DNA of 64,000 nt, from the NCBI RefSeq assembly GCF_018129685.1, contig NZ_JAFCLG010000018.1, positions 1-64,000 on the forward strand, written 5' to 3'. Position 1 is the stretch's first letter. Every line of letters starts with the position of its first letter. Made by a program: the position numbers and the translations under genes. Source of the stretch: Bradyrhizobium manausense (GTDB lineage Bacteria > Pseudomonadota > Alphaproteobacteria > Rhizobiales > Xanthobacteraceae). Below the pieces are notes generated by a model that had not been told where the DNA came from, did no database searches, and saw nothing but the letters and a program-made list of their open reading frames with translations. Positions 60,797-64,000 of this stretch are shown here, piece by piece.

Positions 60797-63700
60797 GTGT
60801 CGATCTACGTCGCATTACACCACGTCACGCATTACAAATACGACCGCCCGATCGATCTTGGCCCGCAGACCATCCGCCTGCGGCCGGCGCCACATACGCG
60901 CACGCCGATCCTGAGCTATTCGCTCAAGGTCACGCCATCCAATCACTTCGTGAACTGGCAGCAGGACCCGCAGGGCAACTGGCTTGCCCGCTACGTCTTC
61001 CCGGAGAAGACCACCGAGCTGAAATTCGAGGTCGATTTCACGGCGCAGATGACGACCGTGAATCCGTTCGACTTCTTCGTCGAGCCCTACGCCGACAGCT
61101 TTCCATTCGAGTATACCAAGGATCTCAAGACCGAGCTGGCGCCGTATCTCGAGACCATCAAGCCGGATACCGCATTCGCAAAATATCTCGCGTCGATCCC
61201 GCGCGAGGCACCAAACACGGTCAACTTCCTGGTCGATCTCAATCGCGAGCTGCAGAAGAAGATCAGCTACATCATCCGCATGGAGCCCGGCGTGCAGACG
61301 CCGGAGGAAACGCTCACCTCCTGCGCCGGCTCGTGCCGCGATTCCGCCTGGCTCCTGATCCAGACCTTCCGCCATCTCGGGCTCGCCGCGCGCTTCGTCT
61401 CTGGCTACCTGATCCAGATCCGCCCCGACATCGATCCGATCGAGGGCCCGCCTGAGGTCGAGAATGACTTCACCGATCTGCACGCCTGGGCCGAGGTTTA
61501 TCTCCCGGGCGCCGGCTGGATCGGCTTCGATGCGACCTCGGGCATGCTGGCGGGCGAGGGGCATATCCCGGTCGCCGCCACGCCGCATTATCGCTCGGCC
61601 GCTCCGATCTCGGGCGGCGCCGGCTTCGCCGAGGTCGAGTTCGCCTTCGACATGAGCGTGAAGCGCATCCGCGAGGCGCCGCGCATCACAAAACCGTTCT
61701 CCGACGACTCCTGGGCGCGGCTCAACGAACTTGGCGAGCAGGTCGACGGCGATCTATCCGCGCAGGACGTGCGGCTGACCATGGGCGGCGAGCCGACCTT
61801 CGTCTCGGTCGATGATCTCGAAGCGCCGGAATGGAATACGGAAGCCGTCGGTCCGACCAAGCGCGCGCTTGGCGACGAGTTGATCCGCCGCCTGCGCAAT
61901 CGCTTCGCGCCGGGCGGCCTCCTGCATTACGGCCAGGGCAAATGGTATCCGGGCGAGAGCCTGCCGCGCTGGGCCTTCGGCCTGTACTGGCGCAAGGACG
62001 GCGTGCCGATCTGGAAAAATGCCGACCTCATCGCAAAAATCGAAAATCCCAGGCCCGCCCAGACCGAGGACGCCGAGGATTTCATGGAGGGCACGGCGGC
62101 CCGGCTCGGGCTCGATCCCGGCTACATCATCCCGGCCTATGAGGACACGGTCTACTGGCTGCAGAAGGAAGCCGAGCTTCCGATCAACGTCGATCCCTCC
62201 AACTCGCAATTGTCCGATCCGGAGGCGCGCGCACGCATGGCGCGGGTGTTCAATCAGGGCCTGCGCGCGCCGCGCGGCTTTGTGCTGCCGGTGCAGCGCT
62301 GGAACGCGCCGCCGCGCTGGCGCAGCGAACGCTGGCAGCTCCGGCGCGGTCATCTGTTCCTGTCGCCGGGCGATTCACCGCTCGGCCTGCGCCTGCCGCT
62401 CGGCTCGCTCGGTTACGTGCCGCCCAATCAATATCCCTACATCGTCGAGCAGGACCCGATGGAGCCGCGCGGCAAGCTGCCGGTGTTCACGCTTCCGGAG
62501 CGGCCGAAATCGCCGGAGCGGGTCGCGCCCGAGAAGCTCAATACCTCCGTCCCGGTCCGCACTGCGCTGTCGGTCGAAGTCCGCGATGGCGTGATCTGCG
62601 CCTTCATGCCGCCGGTCGAGCGTATCGAGGATTATCTCGAGCTGGTCGCCGCGCTGGAAGCCACCGCCGAGGAGATGCAGCTTCAGGTCCATGTCGAGGG
62701 CTACGCGCCGCCGTTCGATCCGCGCATCGAGGTCATCAAGGTGACGCCCGATCCCGGCGTGATCGAGGTCAACATCCAGCCGGCGCAGAGCTGGCGCGAT
62801 GCGGTCGAGATCACCTCGGGTCTCTATGAGGACGCCGGCAAGGTTCGTCTCGGCGCTAACAGGTTTCTGCTCGATGGACGTCACACCGGCACTGGCGGCG
62901 GCAATCACGTCGTGATCGGCGGCTCGAGCCCGCAGGATTCGCCGTTCCTGCGCCGGCCCGATCTGCTCAAGAGCCTCGTGCTGTACTGGCAGCGGCATCC
63001 ATCGCTGTCCTATTTCTTCTCCGGCCTTTTCATTGGCCCGACCAGCCAGGCGCCGCGCATCGACGAAGCGCGGCACGACAGCATTTACGAGCTCGAGATC
63101 GCGCTCTCGCACGTGCCGCCCCCGGGCTACCAGGCGCCGTTGTGGCTGGTGGACCGCTTGTTCCGGCATCTGCTCGTCGACATCACCGGCAACACCCATC
63201 GCTCCGAGATCTGCATCGACAAGCTCTATTCGCCTGACGGGCCCACCGGCCGGCTCGGCCTCGTCGAATTCCGCGCCCTCGAAATGCCGCCGGATCCGCG
63301 CATGTCGCTGGCGCAGCAGCTCCTGATCCGCGCGCTGATCGCAAAATTCTGGCGCGAGCCCCAGCAAGGCAAGTTCGTGCGTTGGGGCACGGCGCTGCAT
63401 GACCGCTTCATGCTGCCGCATTTCATCTGGGAGGATTTCCAGGACGTGCTCTCCGAGCTGAAAAGCTCCGGCTATGCGTTCGAGCCGGAATGGTATCTGG
63501 CCCAGCTCGAATTCCGTTTCCCCGCCTTTGGCCGCGTCCACCATGGCGGCGTGACGATGGAGCTGCGGCAGGCGCTGGAGCCGTGGCACGTGCTCGGCGA
63601 GGAAGGCTCGGCCGGCGGCACCGTGCGCTATGTCGATTCCTCCGTGGAGCGCCTCCAGGTCAAGGCCGATGGCTTCATCGAGGGCCGCCACGTCATCGCC

Positions 63701-64000
63701 TGCAACGGCCGTCGCCTGCCGATGACCTCGACCGGCCGCTCGGGCGAGGCCGTGGCCGGGGTCCGCTTCAAGGCCTGGCAGCCGGCCTCCGGCCTGCATC
63801 CGACCATCCCGGTCCACGCGCCGCTGACGTTCGACCTGATCGACACCTGGAACGGCCGCTCGATCGGCGGCTGCGTTTATCACGTCGCTCATCCCGGCGG
63901 CCGCAACTACGAAACCAAGCCGGTCAACACCTACGAGGCCGAGGCGCGGCGGCTGGCGCGCTTCCAGGACCACGGCCATACGCCGGGGCCAATGCAGCCG
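60797..64000 (+). CDS. Transglutaminase-like / DUF2126 protein (partial, runs off window)
   Basis: Frame open from GTG 60797 to the window end, 1068 codons with no stop, so the C terminus is missing. The N-terminal region (about 1-110, ALHHVTHYKYDRP) is a transglutaminase N-domain. The core has C180 (GSCRDSAWL), H229 (DLHAWAEVYLPG) and D245 (FDATSG), a complete triad. From about 300 the DUF2126 part begins (LTMGGEPTFVSVDDLEAPEW). Such proteins have cysteine-protease-like folds; the function is unknown, and in related genomes they sit beside alpha-E and other transglutaminase genes. No signal peptide is seen. Confidence 0.93.
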   Translation, partial: MSIYVALHHVTHYKYDRPIDLGPQTIRLRPAPHTRTPILSYSLKVTPSNHFVNWQQDPQGNWLARYVFPEKTTELKFEVDFTAQMTTVNPFDFFVEPYADSFPFEYTKDLKTELAPYLETIKPDTAFAKYLASIPREAPNTVNFLVDLNRELQKKISYIIRMEPGVQTPEETLTSCAGSCRDSAWLLIQTFRHLGLAARFVSGYLIQIRPDIDPIEGPPEVENDFTDLHAWAEVYLPGAGWIGFDATSGMLAGEGHIPVAATPHYRSAAPISGGAGFAEVEFAFDMSVKRIREAPRITKPFSDDSWARLNELGEQVDGDLSAQDVRLTMGGEPTFVSVDDLEAPEWNTEAVGPTKRALGDELIRRLRNRFAPGGLLHYGQGKWYPGESLPRWAFGLYWRKDGVPIWKNADLIAKIENPRPAQTEDAEDFMEGTAARLGLDPGYIIPAYEDTVYWLQKEAELPINVDPSNSQLSDPEARARMARVFNQGLRAPRGFVLPVQRWNAPPRWRSERWQLRRGHLFLSPGDSPLGLRLPLGSLGYVPPNQYPYIVEQDPMEPRGKLPVFTLPERPKSPERVAPEKLNTSVPVRTALSVEVRDGVICAFMPPVERIEDYLELVAALEATAEEMQLQVHVEGYAPPFDPRIEVIKVTPDPGVIEVNIQPAQSWRDAVEITSGLYEDAGKVRLGANRFLLDGRHTGTGGGNHVVIGGSSPQDSPFLRRPDLLKSLVLYWQRHPSLSYFFSGLFIGPTSQAPRIDEARHDSIYELEIALSHVPPPGYQAPLWLVDRLFRHLLVDITGNTHRSEICIDKLYSPDGPTGRLGLVEFRALEMPPDPRMSLAQQLLIRALIAKFWREPQQGKFVRWGTALHDRFMLPHFIWEDFQDVLSELKSSGYAFEPEWYLAQLEFRFPAFGRVHHGGVTMELRQALEPWHVLGEEGSAGGTVRYVDSSVERLQVKADGFIEGRHVIACNGRRLPMTSTGRSGEAVAGVRFKAWQPASGLHPTIPVHAPLTFDLIDTWNGRSIGGCVYHVAHPGGRNYETKPVNTYEAEARRLARFQDHGHTPGPMQP

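Noticed and set aside
62375..63979. 534-codon open frame antisense to the transglutaminase/DUF2126 gene
   Set aside because: It shows shadow composition with no recognisable domain, while the opposite strand has a complete catalytic triad and family motifs.

Overview
The window looks like a chromosomal stretch of a soil alphaproteobacterium, most probably Bradyrhizobium. The reasons are the high G+C content, the style of the gene families (liv-type ABC transporters, tetronate and homoprotocatechuate catabolism, many acyl-CoA enzymes, methyl-accepting chemotaxis proteins) and several families of long palindromic intergenic repeats of the kind common in that genus. This is inference from gene content; no marker gene such as rRNA is present. 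About 56 protein genes are supported. No tRNA, rRNA or CRISPR array was seen.

Layout. (1) 1-90: 3' end of an IS110-type transposase, followed by half of a palindromic repeat. (2) 164-4374 minus: Ldh-type oxidoreductase, D-2-hydroxyacid dehydrogenase, carbamoylase-type Zn hydrolase and LysR regulator. Divergent from these on plus (4494-10073): a DUF1445 putative hydro-lyase and a complete branched-chain-amino-acid-type ABC importer. Together they look like one regulated uptake and breakdown unit for an N-carbamoyl or ureido compound. (3) 10259-14046: the four-gene tetronate (threonate/erythronate) pathway otnC / ltnD-otnI-otnK. (4) 14210-20510: a chemoreceptor with terminator, then an RND efflux permease and its adaptor. 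(5) 20507-24527: a thiolase-like protein, a nitronate monooxygenase and a YghU-type glutathione transferase.

(6) 24720-37697: a dense acyl-CoA catabolic island with two acyl-CoA dehydrogenases, three crotonase-fold enzymes, two CoA ligases, two SDRs, an aminoglycoside-phosphotransferase-fold kinase and a small DUF6285-like protein. The kinase, small protein, dehydrogenase, SDR and ligase set resembles the LvaABCDE levulinate / 4-hydroxyacyl-CoA pathway, and the human ACAD10/11 kinase-dehydrogenase fusions. I consider this the most interesting system in the window. (7) 37784-42403: rhomboid protease, YccF protein and PEP carboxylase. (8) 42530-45006: MFE-2-type SDR, thiolase and DUF35 partner, reminiscent of steroid side-chain ChsB1/Ltp2/ChsH2. 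(9) 45181-47209: amidase and DUF2848. (10) 47383-48801: two 2-oxoglutarate/Fe(II) oxygenases, a COG3826-type protein and AlkB, a likely alkylation-repair operon.

(11) 48805-56946: homoprotocatechuate meta-cleavage operon (TPP enzyme, FAH-family protein, hpaD, hpaE, hpaF, hpaH) divergent from hpaR and hpaI. A perfect 16-bp palindrome lies between hpaH and hpaR. (12) 57043-58566: UxaA-family dehydratase. (13) 58745-60548: a two-gene, split Aer-like receptor (PAS protein plus membrane MCP). (14) 60797 to the window end: transglutaminase/DUF2126 protein, truncated by the window edge.

Palindromic repeats of at least seven sequence families occupy many of the intergenic gaps, including two gaps inside the hpa operon.
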